In this document: piece by piece, positions 25,478 through 34,993 of the stretch
How positions within the stretch are numbered: the first letter of the stretch is position 1
Layout of the letters: each line of letters opens with the position of its first letter
Assembly: GCF_001267885.1 (NCBI RefSeq)
Contig: NZ_CP012382.1
Coordinates: forward strand, 1,723,001 to 1,787,000
Direction: 5' to 3'
DNA: 64,000 nt
Origin: Streptomyces ambofaciens ATCC 23877
GTDB lineage: Bacteria; Actinomycetota; Actinomycetes; Streptomycetales; Streptomycetaceae
Notes under the pieces: generated by a model
Database searches by the model: none
What the model saw: the letters and a program-made list of their open reading frames with translations, nothing else
What the model was told of the DNA's origin: nothing
Translations under genes and position numbers: made by a program

Positions 25478-26488
25478 GTGGCACGAGGCAGCACCCGCCC
25501 GACCAGCCGGGACGTCGCCCAGGCCGCAGGGGTCTCCCAGGCCGCGGTCTCCCTGGTGCTGGGCGACAAGTGGCGCGGCCGCGTGTCGGAGCCCACCGCC
25601 CAGCGGGTCCGCGAGGCGGCTCTCGAGCTGGGCTACCGCCCCAACCTCGCCGCCCGCAACCTCCGCCTCGGTCGCACCCGCACGGTCCTCCTGGTCGTTC
25701 CCGCGCTGACCACGGAGTTCTTCGCGGAGGTCTACACGGGCGCCGCGCGGGTCGCCGCCGAGCACGGGTTCGGCGTGGTGCTCTACCCCTCCCCCGAGGG
25801 CGTGGGCCCGGCCAGGGATCCCTTCGCCTCCGCCGCGGCGGCCCTGGACGGCGTCATCGCGTCGTCCATGGCGGCCGACGCGCTCACCGCCATCCGGGGC
25901 GACCAGCTGCCGCTGGTGATGCTGGACAGCGACCCGCAGGGCAGCCTGGGCGCCGCGACGGTCAACCTGGACATCGCCGACGGCATCCGCCAGGTCACGG
26001 AGCACCTGCTGTCGCTGGGACACCGCCGCTTCCTCCACCTGGCGGCCGACGTCCCGTCCTGGACCTTCGAGATCCGTGCCCGGGAACTGTCGGCACGGCT
26101 GTCCGCCGTCCCCGGCGCCGGCCTCCGCACCGCACACGCCCCCATCTCCGTCGCGGGCGCCCTGGCCGCCACGGAGGCGGCTCTGGCGGCACCCGGGCCC
26201 CGGCCCACGGCGCTCGTCTGCGACGACGACAAACTGGCGGTCGGCGCGTACAAGGCGGCCCGGCGGGCCGGGCTCCGTGTCCCCGACGACCTGTCGGTCA
26301 CCGGTCTGGACGACCTGGGCCTGGCCACGGCCATCGACCCCGAGCTGACCACCGTCCGCCTGGACGCCGAGCTCTTCGGCGAACGCGGCATGCGGGCCCT
26401 GCTGGCGGTCATGGAGGGCCGGTCCCCGGAGGAGGGGGACATCCCGGTGCACCTGGTGGTACGGGGCTCCACGGCACCGCCCTCGTGA
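25478..26488 (+). CDS. LacI-family transcriptional regulator
   Basis: A 336-residue repressor. The N-terminal helix-turn-helix reads TSRDVAQAAGVSQAAVSLVL, and the hinge helix segment is AARNLRLGRT. The periplasmic-binding-like ligand domain follows, with TEFFAEVYTGAARVAAEHGF at its start and DDLSVTGLDDLGLATAIDPELTTVRLD near the end. The GTG at 25478 gives a normal-length protein. It is divergent from the MFS transporter and likely controls it. The effector, perhaps a sugar, is unknown. It interrupts the strand polarity between prcA and pafA. Confidence 0.92.
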   Translation: MARGSTRPTSRDVAQAAGVSQAAVSLVLGDKWRGRVSEPTAQRVREAALELGYRPNLAARNLRLGRTRTVLLVVPALTTEFFAEVYTGAARVAAEHGFGVVLYPSPEGVGPARDPFASAAAALDGVIASSMAADALTAIRGDQLPLVMLDSDPQGSLGAATVNLDIADGIRQVTEHLLSLGHRRFLHLAADVPSWTFEIRARELSARLSAVPGAGLRTAHAPISVAGALAATEAALAAPGPRPTALVCDDDKLAVGAYKAARRAGLRVPDDLSVTGLDDLGLATAIDPELTTVRLDAELFGERGMRALLAVMEGRSPEEGDIPVHLVVRGSTAPPS

Positions 26489-26490
26489 GA

Positions 26491-26528
26491 CCACCCGGGC
26501 CCCGCGAGGCCACCCGGGCCGCGCGAGG
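26491..26528. repeat. 19-bp tandem duplication after the LacI gene
   Basis: CCACCCGGGCCCCGCGAGG at 26491-26509 is followed at once by a copy with one change at 26510-26528. It begins just after the LacI stop codon. No function is evident. Confidence 0.6.
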
Positions 26529-26763
26529 CCGGGCAGGGAGCCGCGTACGGCCGGAGGAGGGCCGTCGGGCGTGGCCGCCCGTGACGGTCGGCGCGTCGGC
26601 CCGGCACGGCTCGTCGCGGACCGACTCCGCGCCGTTCGGAGGGTGGGTCGCCGGGCAGGGCCCGACCGTCCCGGGACGCGCGACGCCGGGCGCCGGCCAC
26701 GACGTCACCGACTCCGCTCAGGTGCCCGCGGGCGCCCGCACAGGCGCCGCGGGCACCCCCGCG

Positions 26764-27522
26764 CTACTTCTCCCCGCCGTCGCTCTCGTCCTCGACGTCG
26801 TCCGCCAGGGTCGACGTCCCCGATCCGGCGTCCAGCAGCCGCGAGAGCTGACCGCCCACGATGCGCTTGAACTTCCGCTTCTGCGGACGGGTGCGGTCCA
26901 GCACCGCGACCTCCAGCCGCTCCGCCGGGATCTCCCGCTCACTGCCGTTGGTGTCGCGGGACAGCGCCTGGACCGCCAGCTTCAGCGCCTCGGCCAGGGT
27001 CATGTCGTCGCGGTGCCGCTGATCCAGGTAGCCGCTGATCTGCTCGGCGTTGCCGCCGACCGCGACCGAGCCGTGCTCGTCCACGATCGAGCCGTCGTGC
27101 GGCAGCCGGTAGATCTGGTCGCCGTCGGCGCTCTCGCCGACCTCCGCGACGACCAGCTCCACCTCGTACGGCTTCTCGGCCTGGCTGGAGAAGATCGTGC
27201 CCAGCGTCTGGGCGTAGACGTTGGCCAGGCCCCGGGCCGTCACGTCGTCGCGGTCGTACGTGTACCCGCGAAGGTCGGCGTAGCGCACCCCGCCGATCCG
27301 CAGGTTCTCGTACTCGTTGTACTTGCCGGCGGCCGCGAAGCCGATCCGGTCGTAGATCTCGCTGAACTTGTGCAGCGCGCGGGACGGGTTCTCGCCGACG
27401 AACACGATGCCGTCGGCGTACTGCAGCACGACCAGGCTGCGGCCACGGGCGATGCCCTTGCGGGCGTACTCCGCCCGGTCGGCCATGGCCTGCTGGGGTG
27501 AGACATAGAACGGCGTCGACAC
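26764..27522 (-). CDS. prcA: 20S proteasome alpha subunit PrcA
   Basis: A 252-residue alpha subunit. It begins [23 protein letters not shown], the H0 helix region that gates the pore, and contains [18 protein letters not shown] and the [22 protein letters not shown] core. The C-terminal tail of about 40 residues is charged and probably disordered. Seven copies form each outer ring of the PrcBA core that degrades pupylated proteins delivered by Arc. It follows prcB by 59 bp. Confidence 0.97.
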   Translation of the reverse strand: MSTPFYVSPQQAMADRAEYARKGIARGRSLVVLQYADGIVFVGENPSRALHKFSEIYDRIGFAAAGKYNEYENLRIGGVRYADLRGYTYDRDDVTARGLANVYAQTLGTIFSSQAEKPYEVELVVAEVGESADGDQIYRLPHDGSIVDEHGSVAVGGNAEQISGYLDQRHRDDMTLAEALKLAVQALSRDTNGSEREIPAERLEVAVLDRTRPQKRKFKRIVGGQLSRLLDAGSGTSTLADDVEDESDGGEK

Positions 27523-27581
27523 CGGTTATCCGTCCCTTTCTGTCGAAGTCACTGGACCACCTGACAACACGAACGCGCCCG

Positions 27582-28427
27582 TTACAGCAGCGCGGCCCGC
27601 GGGCCGTCGGGCTGCTCGAGCCGCCGCTCCAGCACCGAGCGGGCCAGCCGTGCGGACTCGTCGTCGCCGAGCCGCCGGAAGCCGTCCTCGGTGATCACAG
27701 TGATGATCGGGTAGATCCGGCGGGCGACATCGGGACCACCGGTCGCCGAGTCGTCGTCTGCCGCGTCGTACAGCGCCTGGACCACGAGGGTGGTGGCCTG
27801 CTCCTCGGTCAGGTCGTCACGGAACAGCTTCTTCATCGCGCCGCGCGCGAAGACCGAGCCCGAACCCGTGGTCGCGAAGTTCCGCTCCTCGGACCGGCCG
27901 CCCGTCACGTCGTACGAGAAGATGCGGCCCCGGCCCCGGTCCACGTCGTAACCGGCGAAGAGCGGCACCACGGCCAGCCCCTGCATGGCCATGCCGAGAT
28001 TGGACCTGATCATGGTCGACAGGCGGTTCGCCTTGCCCTCGAGGGACAGCTGCGCGCCCTCGACCTTCTCGAAGTGCTCCAGCTCCAGCTGGAAGAGTTT
28101 CACCATCTCCACGGCCAGACCCGCCGTGCCGGCGATGCCCACCGCCGAGTACTCGTCGGCCGGGAACACCTTCTCGATGTCCCGCTGCGCGATCATGTTG
28201 CCCATGGTGGCCCGCCGGTCACCGGCGAGGACGACCCCACCGGGGAACGTGACCGCCACGATCGTGGTGCCGTGCGGCGCCTCGATCACACCCTGCACCG
28301 GCGGCAGCTGCCGGTTGCCCGGGAGCATCTCCGGCTGGTGCTCGCCGAGGAAGTCCATGAACGAAGAGGACCCGGGCGTCAGGAAGGCAGCTGGTAGACG
28401 CCCGTTGCTACGAGTGTTGGCTTCCAC
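27582..28427 (-). CDS. prcB: 20S proteasome beta subunit PrcB with propeptide
   Basis: 281 residues. Residues 1-53 are a propeptide ending APHG; autocleavage would expose Thr54 ([20 protein letters not shown]) as catalytic nucleophile. The lysine of the active site lies in the DRRATMGN segment region and [15 protein letters not shown] is the typical beta-subunit glycine loop. Mature length is 228 residues, normal for actinobacteria. The N-terminal propeptide length of 53 is also normal for Streptomyces. Confidence 0.97.
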   Translation of the reverse strand: MEANTRSNGRLPAAFLTPGSSSFMDFLGEHQPEMLPGNRQLPPVQGVIEAPHGTTIVAVTFPGGVVLAGDRRATMGNMIAQRDIEKVFPADEYSAVGIAGTAGLAVEMVKLFQLELEHFEKVEGAQLSLEGKANRLSTMIRSNLGMAMQGLAVVPLFAGYDVDRGRGRIFSYDVTGGRSEERNFATTGSGSVFARGAMKKLFRDDLTEEQATTLVVQALYDAADDDSATGGPDVARRIYPIITVITEDGFRRLGDDESARLARSVLERRLEQPDGPRAALL

Positions 28428-28645
28428 GCGATTCCTTCCACGTATGCGACAGCTGTGTCACGGACCCTACCCGCCCGACGGCGGTGATCCACATACTCGG
28501 CGGGAACCACGGAACGATCACTCCGGCCCCCGCCCGAGGCCGCGCGCGGCGCGGCTCCGCACCGCACCGCGCACGACACCTCACGTTCTGCTCGTCCGCC
28601 CCTCACGCGGCCCACGGGCCGTCGGAGCGAAGGTGAAGCAGGCCC

Positions 28646-28671
28646 GAAGGGCGGCCTACTGGCCACCCTTC
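28646..28671 (-). promoter_or_regulatory. RNA hairpin enclosing the pup stop codon
   Basis: In the mRNA, GAAGGGUGGCC and GGCCGCCCUUC pair over 11 bp (one G-U pair) around AGUA. The stop codon UAG lies across the loop and the start of the 3' arm. It could act as a partial terminator or mRNA 3'-end stabiliser between pup and prcBA. Confidence 0.5.
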
Positions 28672-28874
28672 TGCACGAAGGACCGCACGAAGTCCTCCGC
28701 GTTCTCCTCCAGGACGTCGTCGATCTCGTCCAGGACGGAGTCCACGTCGTCGTTCAGCTTCTCCTGACGCTCCTTGAGGTCCTCGGAGGCCTGCGCGTCC
28801 TGCGCCTGCTCCTCGACCTCCTCCGTGGAACGCGTGGCCTTCTGCTGCCCGCCGCCGGTGTCCTTGGTCGCCAT
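28656..28874 (-). CDS. pup: Prokaryotic ubiquitin-like protein Pup
   Basis: A 72-residue, largely disordered protein ending FVQKGGQ. The terminal Gln must be deamidated to Glu by Dop before PafA can ligate it to lysines. The central coiled-coil segment LKERQEKLNDDVDSVLDEID binds the coiled coils of Arc. The ATG at 28874 (MATKDTGGGQQKATR) is the accepted start; the frame is open upstream without coding sense. Dop is encoded just upstream. Confidence 0.98.
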   Translation of the reverse strand: MATKDTGGGQQKATRSTEEVEEQAQDAQASEDLKERQEKLNDDVDSVLDEIDDVLEENAEDFVRSFVQKGGQ

Positions 28875-29052
28875 ATCCCTCACCCCGCTCGGTTCGCCCG
28901 ACACAGTTGCTCGGTCAAGATCAGACCCTACAAGCCGGGTCCGACATCGGCCCCGCAGTTCGTCCAACGAACGGGGGCCATCTCGATGGTTCCCGGACCA
29001 GGTGCCTTTCACCCTGTCCGGCGATCTCCTCCCGGGTACCCGCTCGGCGCCG

Positions 29053-30564
29053 TCACCCGCCGGACAGGACCTTGACCAGGTCTTCCGCGGTACGGCAGCG
29101 GTCCAGGAGCTCCTTGACGTGATTACGCGTTCCGCGAAGCGGTTCCAGGGTTGGCACCCGCTGGAGCGAGTCCCGGCCCGGCAGATCGAAGATCACCGAG
29201 TCCCAGGAGGCTGCCGCGACGTCGTCCGCGTACTGCTCCAGACAGCGTCCGCGGAAGTAGGCGCGCGTGTCCTCCGGCGGCTTCGTACGGGCCCGCTCGA
29301 CCTCCGGCTCGTCCAGCAGCCGCTTGATGCGGCCGCGGTCCACCAGACGGTTGTACAGGCCCTTGTCGGGCCGCACGTCGGCGTACTGGAGGTCCACGAG
29401 GTGCAGGCGGGCCGCGTCCCAGTCCAGGTCGTCCCGGCGCCGGTAGCCCTCCATGAGCTCGCGCTTGGCGACCCAGTCCAGCTCGCCGGCCAGGCTCATC
29501 GGGTTGTTCTCGAGCCGGTTGAGCGTGTCCTCCCAGCGGATCAGGACGTCCTTGGTCTGGTCGTCGGCGTCCGCGCCGTACCGCTCCTCGACGTACTTGC
29601 GGGCCAGCTCGAAGTACTCCATCTGAAGCTGGACGGCGGTCAGCGTCCGGCCGCTGCGCAGCGTGACCAGGCGCTTCAGCGTCGGGTCGTGCGAGACCTG
29701 GTGCAGCGTCCGCACCGGCTGGTCCACGGCCAGGTCGACGGCGATGAAGCCGTCCTCGATCATCGAGAGCACCAGCGCCGTCGTGCCCAGCTTGAGGTAG
29801 GTCGAGATCTCGGACAGGTTCGCGTCGCCGATGATCACGTGCAGGCGCCGCCACTTCTCGGCGTCCGCGTGCGGTTCGTCGCGGGTGTTGATGATCGGCC
29901 GCTTCAGCGTCGTCTCCAGGCCCACCTCGACCTCGAAGTAGTCCGCGCGCTGACTGAGCTGGAAGCCGTGCTCGTGCCCGTCCTGGCCGATGCCGACGCG
30001 GCCGGCTCCGGTGAAGACCTGGCGGGAGACGAAGAAGGGCGTCAGGTGGCGCACGATGTCCGAGAAGGCGGTCTCCCGCTTCATCAGGTAGTTCTCGTGC
30101 GTGCCGTACGAGGCGCCCTTGTTGTCGGTGTTGTTCTTGTACAGGTGGATCGGCTGTGCGCCGGGAAGCTGGGCCGCCCGCTCGGCGGCCTCGGCCATGA
30201 TCCGCTCACCGGCCTTGTCCCACAGCACCGCGTCCCGCGGGTTGGTGACCTCCGGAGCGCTGTATTCGGGGTGGGCGTGGTCGACGTAGAGCCGCGCACC
30301 GTTGGTGAGGATGACGTTGGCCAGGCCGATGTCCTCGTCGGTGAGCTGGCTCGAGTCGGCGACCTCACGGGCGAGGTCGAAGCCTCGCGCGTCCCGCAGC
30401 GGGTTCTCCTCCTCGAAGTCCCAGCGGGCCCGGCGGGCCCGGTGCATCGCCGCCGCGTAGGCGTTGACGATCTGGGACGAGGTGAGCATGGCATTGGCGT
30501 TCGGGTGGCCGGGGACGGAGATTCCGTACTCCGTCTCGATGCCCATTACTCGCCGTACGGTCAT
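29053..30564 (-). CDS. dop: Deamidase/depupylase Dop
   Basis: A 503-residue PafA paralogue. GIETEYGIS (E10) and [17 protein letters not shown] with Asp95 form the active site, and [20 protein letters not shown] is shared with PafA. The insertion rich in Arg and Glu at about 44-63 ([18 protein letters not shown]) is the Dop loop, which PafA lacks, so the two are told apart. It deamidates the C-terminal Gln of Pup and removes Pup from substrates. It lies between arc and pup. Confidence 0.97.
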   Translation of the reverse strand: MTVRRVMGIETEYGISVPGHPNANAMLTSSQIVNAYAAAMHRARRARWDFEEENPLRDARGFDLAREVADSSQLTDEDIGLANVILTNGARLYVDHAHPEYSAPEVTNPRDAVLWDKAGERIMAEAAERAAQLPGAQPIHLYKNNTDNKGASYGTHENYLMKRETAFSDIVRHLTPFFVSRQVFTGAGRVGIGQDGHEHGFQLSQRADYFEVEVGLETTLKRPIINTRDEPHADAEKWRRLHVIIGDANLSEISTYLKLGTTALVLSMIEDGFIAVDLAVDQPVRTLHQVSHDPTLKRLVTLRSGRTLTAVQLQMEYFELARKYVEERYGADADDQTKDVLIRWEDTLNRLENNPMSLAGELDWVAKRELMEGYRRRDDLDWDAARLHLVDLQYADVRPDKGLYNRLVDRGRIKRLLDEPEVERARTKPPEDTRAYFRGRCLEQYADDVAAASWDSVIFDLPGRDSLQRVPTLEPLRGTRNHVKELLDRCRTAEDLVKVLSGG

Positions 30565-30753
30565 GCGGCCCTCCTTGCCCGGCGACGCCCGTCCTGGGCG
30601 CCGCTCAAGTACCGCTGGCGCTCCGATGCGTATGCGGTGCCCGTCCCCGCACTGCGCGACTCGGCGGTATGGAAGAGCCTAGAACGCCTTTGCGCTGGTG
30701 GGGAGATCATTTGCGGCATTGCCTTGCTCCAGTCGGGGCTCCGGAAAACAGTC

Positions 30754-30786
30754 GGCTGCGGGTACCCACCAAGGGCACCCGCAGCC
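30754..30786 (-). terminator. Hairpin after arc
   Basis: GGCTGCGGGT at 30754-30763 and ACCCGCAGCC at 30777-30786, 10 bp perfect, around 13 nt with an additional CCC/GGG pair. It lies 10 bp past the arc stop and upstream of dop, so arc is probably transcribed apart from dop-pup-prcBA. Confidence 0.75.
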
Positions 30787-30796
30787 GCCCCGCCTT

Positions 30797-32563
30797 TTAC
30801 AGGTACTGACCGGTGTTCGCCACCGTGTCGATGGAGCGTCCGGTGTCCGCGCCCTGCTTTCCGGTGACGAGCGTACGGATGTACACGATCCGCTCGCCCT
30901 TCTTTCCGGAGATGCGGGCCCAGTCGTCCGGGTTGGTGGTGTTGGGCAGGTCCTCGTTCTCCTTGAACTCGTCCACACAAGCCTGGAGGAGGTGGGAGAC
31001 GCGAAGGCCCTTCTGGTTCTTGTCGAGGAAGTCCTTGATCGCCATCTTCTTGGCGCGGCCCACGATGTTCTCGATCATGGCGCCGGAATTGAAGTCCTTG
31101 AAGTAGAGGACTTCCTTGTCGCCATTGGCGTAGGTGACCTCCAGGAAGCGGTTCTCCTCGGATTCGGCGTACATGTGTTCCACCGCCGTCTGGATCATGC
31201 TCTGGACGGTGGCCGCCTTGTCCTTCTCGTGCTCCGTGAGGTCGTCGACGTGGAGCGGGAGACGCTCGGTGAGGTACTTGCCGAAGATGTCCTTGGCCGC
31301 CTCGGCGTCCGGACGTTCGATCTTGATCTTCACGTCGAGCCGGCCGGGCCGCAGGATGGCGGGGTCGATCATGTCCTCACGGTTGGAGGCACCGATCACG
31401 ACCACGTTCTGCAGGCCTTCCACACCGTCGATCTCGGCGAGCAGCTGCGGGACGATGGTGTTCTCCACGTCCGAGCTGACACCGGAGCCGCGGGTGCGGA
31501 AGAGGGACTCCATCTCGTCGAAGAAGACGATGACGGGGGTGCCCTCGCTGGCCTTCTCACGGGCCCGCTGGAAGACCAGGCGGATCTGCCGCTCGGTCTC
31601 ACCGACGTACTTGTTGAGAAGCTCCGGGCCCTTGATGTTGAGGAAGAAGCTCTTGCCGGCGGCCTGGCCGGTCACCTCGGCGACCTTCTTCGCCAGCGAA
31701 TTGGCGACCGCCTTGGCGATGAGCGTCTTGCCGCATCCGGGGGGCCCGTAGAGCAGGACGCCCTTGGGCGGACGCAGCTCGTGCTCCTTGAAGAGGTCGG
31801 GGTAGAGATAGGGGAGCTCGACGGCGTCGCGGATCATCTCGATCTGTCCGCCGAGGCCGCCGATCTGCTCGTAGCCGATGTCGGGGACCTCTTCGAGGAC
31901 GAGCTCCTCGACCTCGCTCTTGGGCACGACCTCGTAGACGTAGCCGGAGCGGGGTTCGAGCAGGAGGGCGTCGCCGGGGCGGATGGTGATGCCCCGCAGC
32001 GGCTCGGCGAGCCGCACCACCCTCTCCTCGTCGGTGTGACCGAGCACCAGGGCCCGCTCGCCGTCCTCGAGGATCTCCTTGAGGGTGACGATGTCACCGA
32101 CGCTCTCGTACTCCATGGCCTCGACCACGTTGAGAGCCTCGTTGAGCATCACTTCCTGGCCGCGCCGGAGCTCGTCGAGCTCGACGCTCGGGCTGACGTT
32201 CACCCGGAGTTTGCGGCCGCCGGTGAAGATGTCGGCGGTGCCGTCCTCGTTGGCCTGCAGGAAGACACCGAAGCCTGCCGGTGGCTGGGCCAGCCGGTCG
32301 ACCTCCTCCTTGAGGGCCACGATCTGGTCGCGGGCCTCGCGGAGGGTACCGGCGAGTCGCTCGTTCTGGGCGGACACGCCGGCCAGATTGGTCTGCAGTT
32401 CGACGATCCGCTCTTCGAGAATTCTCGTATGCCGCGGAGATTCGGCGAGCTTGCGTCGCAGGACGGCGATCTCCTGCTCAAGGTAGGCCACCTGCCCGGC
32501 CGGGTCGTCGGACCCGCGTCCCGGGCGGATGCCGCGGTTCATGTCGTCGTCGTGGGCTGCCAC
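30797..32563 (-). CDS. arc: Proteasomal AAA+ ATPase Arc (Mpa)
   Basis: A 588-residue ring ATPase. N-terminal coiled coil at about 25-85 ([16 protein letters not shown] is its start) captures Pup. Two OB folds follow, then the AAA module: Walker [11 protein letters not shown], Walker [17 protein letters not shown], and [18 protein letters not shown]. The protein ends GQYL with the penultimate Tyr that docks into PrcA and opens the gate. The GTG at 32563 has GAGGAGGTG upstream and gives the family start MAAHDDD. Confidence 0.97.
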   Translation of the reverse strand: MAAHDDDMNRGIRPGRGSDDPAGQVAYLEQEIAVLRRKLAESPRHTRILEERIVELQTNLAGVSAQNERLAGTLREARDQIVALKEEVDRLAQPPAGFGVFLQANEDGTADIFTGGRKLRVNVSPSVELDELRRGQEVMLNEALNVVEAMEYESVGDIVTLKEILEDGERALVLGHTDEERVVRLAEPLRGITIRPGDALLLEPRSGYVYEVVPKSEVEELVLEEVPDIGYEQIGGLGGQIEMIRDAVELPYLYPDLFKEHELRPPKGVLLYGPPGCGKTLIAKAVANSLAKKVAEVTGQAAGKSFFLNIKGPELLNKYVGETERQIRLVFQRAREKASEGTPVIVFFDEMESLFRTRGSGVSSDVENTIVPQLLAEIDGVEGLQNVVVIGASNREDMIDPAILRPGRLDVKIKIERPDAEAAKDIFGKYLTERLPLHVDDLTEHEKDKAATVQSMIQTAVEHMYAESEENRFLEVTYANGDKEVLYFKDFNSGAMIENIVGRAKKMAIKDFLDKNQKGLRVSHLLQACVDEFKENEDLPNTTNPDDWARISGKKGERIVYIRTLVTGKQGADTGRSIDTVANTGQYL

Positions 32564-32808
32564 GGTCCTCACCTCCTCCATGGGGAGCTGGACGCTTCCA
32601 GACCCTACCTGGGTGGGTGTCGATTGAAACCCCTAGATCACAAAGACTGTCGGGGTGTGTCCGATCTTCACCCTTGCGCTCTCCCTCACGCCAGGGGAAT
32701 ACCCACCGAACGTGAATGGAACCCAGCCGGAGGTAGGGTCGAAGCGTTCAACACCCGTCAGAGCTGGCCGGATTCCCGAAGGGCTCGACGCAGGAAACGG
32801 CAGGAGAG

Positions 32809-33114
32809 ATGAGCGTGCAGCAGGAGGCCGGAGTCGACGGCGAGGCACTCGAGGTCTGGATCGACCAGGACCTGTGTACCGGCGACGGCATCTGCGCGCA
32901 GTACGCGCCCGAGGTGTTCGAGCTGGACATCGACGGTCTGGCCTACGTCAAGGGCGCGGACGACGAGCTCCTCCAGAGCAAGGGGGCGACAACGCCCGTG
33001 CCGTTGCCGCTTCTCACGGACGTGGTCGACTCCGCGAAGGAGTGTCCGGGCGAGTGCATCCACGTGCGTCGCGTTTCGGACAGGACCGAGGTCTACGGCC
33101 CAGACACAGAGTGA
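32809..33114 (+). CDS. Small ferredoxin, probable [3Fe-4S] type
   Basis: 101 residues. Cluster ligands are Cys23 and Cys29 in CTGDGIC, and Cys79 in CP. The position of the usual middle ligand holds Asp26, which suggests a [3Fe-4S] cluster or a [4Fe-4S] cluster with Asp ligand. Cys83 is extra. The insertion of about 20 residues between cluster halves (VKGADDELLQSKGATTPVPL) is longer than in P450-partner ferredoxins. The ATG at 32809 has AGGAGAG upstream. It is divergent from arc, an arrangement also known in other actinobacteria. The redox partner is unknown. Confidence 0.88.
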   Translation: MSVQQEAGVDGEALEVWIDQDLCTGDGICAQYAPEVFELDIDGLAYVKGADDELLQSKGATTPVPLPLLTDVVDSAKECPGECIHVRRVSDRTEVYGPDTE

Positions 33115-33188
33115 CCGAACCGTTACTCATTCTGCACGCTGCGTGACCACTGTCGGCCGGGTCGCACTGTCTGCCGCGGGAGCACCGG

Positions 33189-33767
33189 TCATACGGTGCG
33201 CGCCTGGGACGGCGTGTCGCGGACGAACGCGCCGTTCTTCCACTGCCACTTCACGTCGTCCGTGACGTCGGGGCAGCAACTGGGCACGTCGGCCGACGAG
33301 TAGCCGAGGAGCGTGGCGCGGACGACGCCGGCACGCACGGCGAAGTCGGTGACCGTCCGCCGGTCCCGGGGGTCCACGAGGGTGGCGACGACGCGGGGCT
33401 CACCGCCGTCGGCACCGCGCGTGAGGACGTACACACCGTCGGGCGGGGTGCCCATGGGCGCGTCGCAGTGCACGACGGCCACCGTCTCCGGCCGGCCGTC
33501 GCCGTCGAGGTCGCCGGAGGCCTTCTTCTGCACCACCGCCTTGACCGGACCGCACTCCAGGGGGAAGGCGACGGCCGCCGGATCGGGGGGTGCGATGTGG
33601 GCCGGGGCGTTCTTCTTCTCGGGCACGGCGGTCTGCGCCGCCGTCGCGGCGTCGGGCTGCAGGACCGAGGACAGGGCGACGACTCCGGCGAGGGCCGTGG
33701 CGGTGGCGACCCAGTGGATCGGACGGGTGTGCGTGTGCGACAGGTCCGGAACGGCGGGGTGCTGCAC
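33189..33767 (-). CDS. Secreted hypothetical protein with a DxDGDG motif
   Basis: 192 residues. A hydrophobic segment, about residues 18-35 (WVATATALAGVVALSSVL), acts as signal peptide or anchor. The outer part has SGDLDGDGRPETVAVVHC, a calcium-binding-like DxDxDG loop of the VCBS/FG-GAP kind, and two adjacent Cys in DVPSCCPDV. I do not recognise a named family. The start is taken as the GTG at 33767, with GGAG upstream. The frame runs open to 34022 but that part is repetitive and unlike coding DNA. It may export a small surface protein; function unknown. Confidence 0.7.
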   Translation of the reverse strand: MQHPAVPDLSHTHTRPIHWVATATALAGVVALSSVLQPDAATAAQTAVPEKKNAPAHIAPPDPAAVAFPLECGPVKAVVQKKASGDLDGDGRPETVAVVHCDAPMGTPPDGVYVLTRGADGGEPRVVATLVDPRDRRTVTDFAVRAGVVRATLLGYSSADVPSCCPDVTDDVKWQWKNGAFVRDTPSQARTV

Positions 33768-33867
33768 GAGGAGTGTCTCCTGTGAGGGCTGTGCCGGCGG
33801 GGTGTGGCCAGCATCGTGCCACACGTCACAGTGCGGGGGAACGGTGGGGTGGGTAGTCGGTCCGGTT

Positions 33868-33906
33868 GCGCCGCCTCGCGCCGCCTCGCGCCGCCTCGCG
33901 CCGCCC
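33868..33906. repeat. About four copies of a 10-bp GC repeat
   Basis: The unit GCGCCGCCTC repeats without gaps from 33868, the last copy incomplete. It sits between the secreted hypothetical gene and a long hairpin. Likely slippage-type expansion. Confidence 0.75.
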
Positions 33907-33954
33907 CCGCACCCCCGCACCCTCGCCTCGGGTCGCCTCGGGGCCAAGACGGCG

Positions 33955-34002
33955 GCGCCGTGGTGGAGTTCCCGAGGGGTCTCGGGAACTCCACCACGGC
34001 GC
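33955..34002. terminator. 22-bp perfect hairpin after trmI
   Basis: Arms at 33955-33976 and 33981-34002 are exact complements (22 bp) around GGGT. It begins 41 bp past the trmI stop codon. Its length and symmetry are above the usual terminator, but position fits one. Confidence 0.75.
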
Positions 34003-34043
34003 TTGTACGTTGTAGGCGGCACCGGGCCGCCCCGGGCCGGCGT

Positions 34044-34946
34044 CTAGCGGCCGGAGCCTCCGCCGGCGTTGGGGCCGTCGTAGTCCTCGCCGTAGGCGCC
34101 CTTGGCGGGGCGGCGGCGGCGCATGGGCGGCTCGACGCCGTCCGCGAGGCGGCGGGCGGTGAGCAGGAAGCCGGTGTGGCCGATCATCCGGTGGTCCGGG
34201 CGGACGGCCAGGCCCTCGACGTGCCAGTTGCGGATCATCGTCTCCCAGGAGGTCGGCTCGTTGAAGCAGCCGATCTCGCGGATGGACTCGACGGTCCGCG
34301 CGAGCTGGGTGGTGGTCGCCACGTAGCAGCACAGGATGCCGCCGGGCACGAGTGCCTTCTTGACGACGTCCAGGCACTCCCACGGGGCGAGCATGTCGAG
34401 GATGACGCGGTCGACGTCCGTGTCGGACAGGTTGTCCTGGAGGTCGCCCACGGTGAGCTGCCAGGCGGGGTGCGGCCCGCCGAAGTAGCGCTCCACGTTC
34501 TGCTGGGCGATCTCGGCGAAGTCCTCGCGGCGCTCGTAGGAGTGCAGCATGCCCTGGTCGCCGATGGCGCGCAGCAGGAAGCTGCTCAGGGAGCCCGAGC
34601 CGACCCCGGCCTCCACGACGCGCGCGCCGGGGAAGATGTCGGCGAAGGCGAGGATCTGCCCCGCGTCCTTCGGGTAGACGACGGCTGCCCCGCGGGGCAT
34701 GGACAGGACGTAGTCGGGGAGCAGGGGGCGCAGCGCGAGGTAGGCGACGTTCCCGGTGGTGCGGACAACGCTGCCCTCGGGAGCACCGATCAGTTCGTCG
34801 TGGGGGAAGGAACCCTTGTGGGTGTGGAAGTTCTTCCCGGCCTCGAGCGTGAACGTGTAGTGGCGGCCCTTGGGGTCGGTCAGCTGAACCTGGTCCCCGA
34901 CCTTGAAGGGCCCGCGCCTGCGGGCGGCACCGGTCGGTTCGGACAT
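34044..34946 (-). CDS. trmI: tRNA (adenine-58-N1)-methyltransferase TrmI
   Basis: A 300-residue SAM-dependent enzyme making m1A58 in the T-loop of tRNA. The N-terminal beta-barrel part is FKVGDQVQLTDPKGRHYTFTL with KNFHTHKG. The SAM motif is VVEAGVGSGSLSSFLL, followed by SYERREDFAEIAQQNV and VILDMLAPWECL, the catalytic Asp region. The C-terminal extension is Arg- and Gly-rich and probably disordered. It is often found near arc in actinobacteria, as here. Confidence 0.95.
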   Translation of the reverse strand: MSEPTGAARRRGPFKVGDQVQLTDPKGRHYTFTLEAGKNFHTHKGSFPHDELIGAPEGSVVRTTGNVAYLALRPLLPDYVLSMPRGAAVVYPKDAGQILAFADIFPGARVVEAGVGSGSLSSFLLRAIGDQGMLHSYERREDFAEIAQQNVERYFGGPHPAWQLTVGDLQDNLSDTDVDRVILDMLAPWECLDVVKKALVPGGILCCYVATTTQLARTVESIREIGCFNEPTSWETMIRNWHVEGLAVRPDHRMIGHTGFLLTARRLADGVEPPMRRRRPAKGAYGEDYDGPNAGGGSGR

Positions 34947-34993
34947 GTGACCAGCCTACCGGTCCCCGGCGGGGCCGCCGACCACGGCGGAGG

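Noticed and set aside
28379..28666. 95-residue minus-strand frame between pup and prcB
   Set aside because: Poor codon bias, overlaps prcB start, no recognisable domain.
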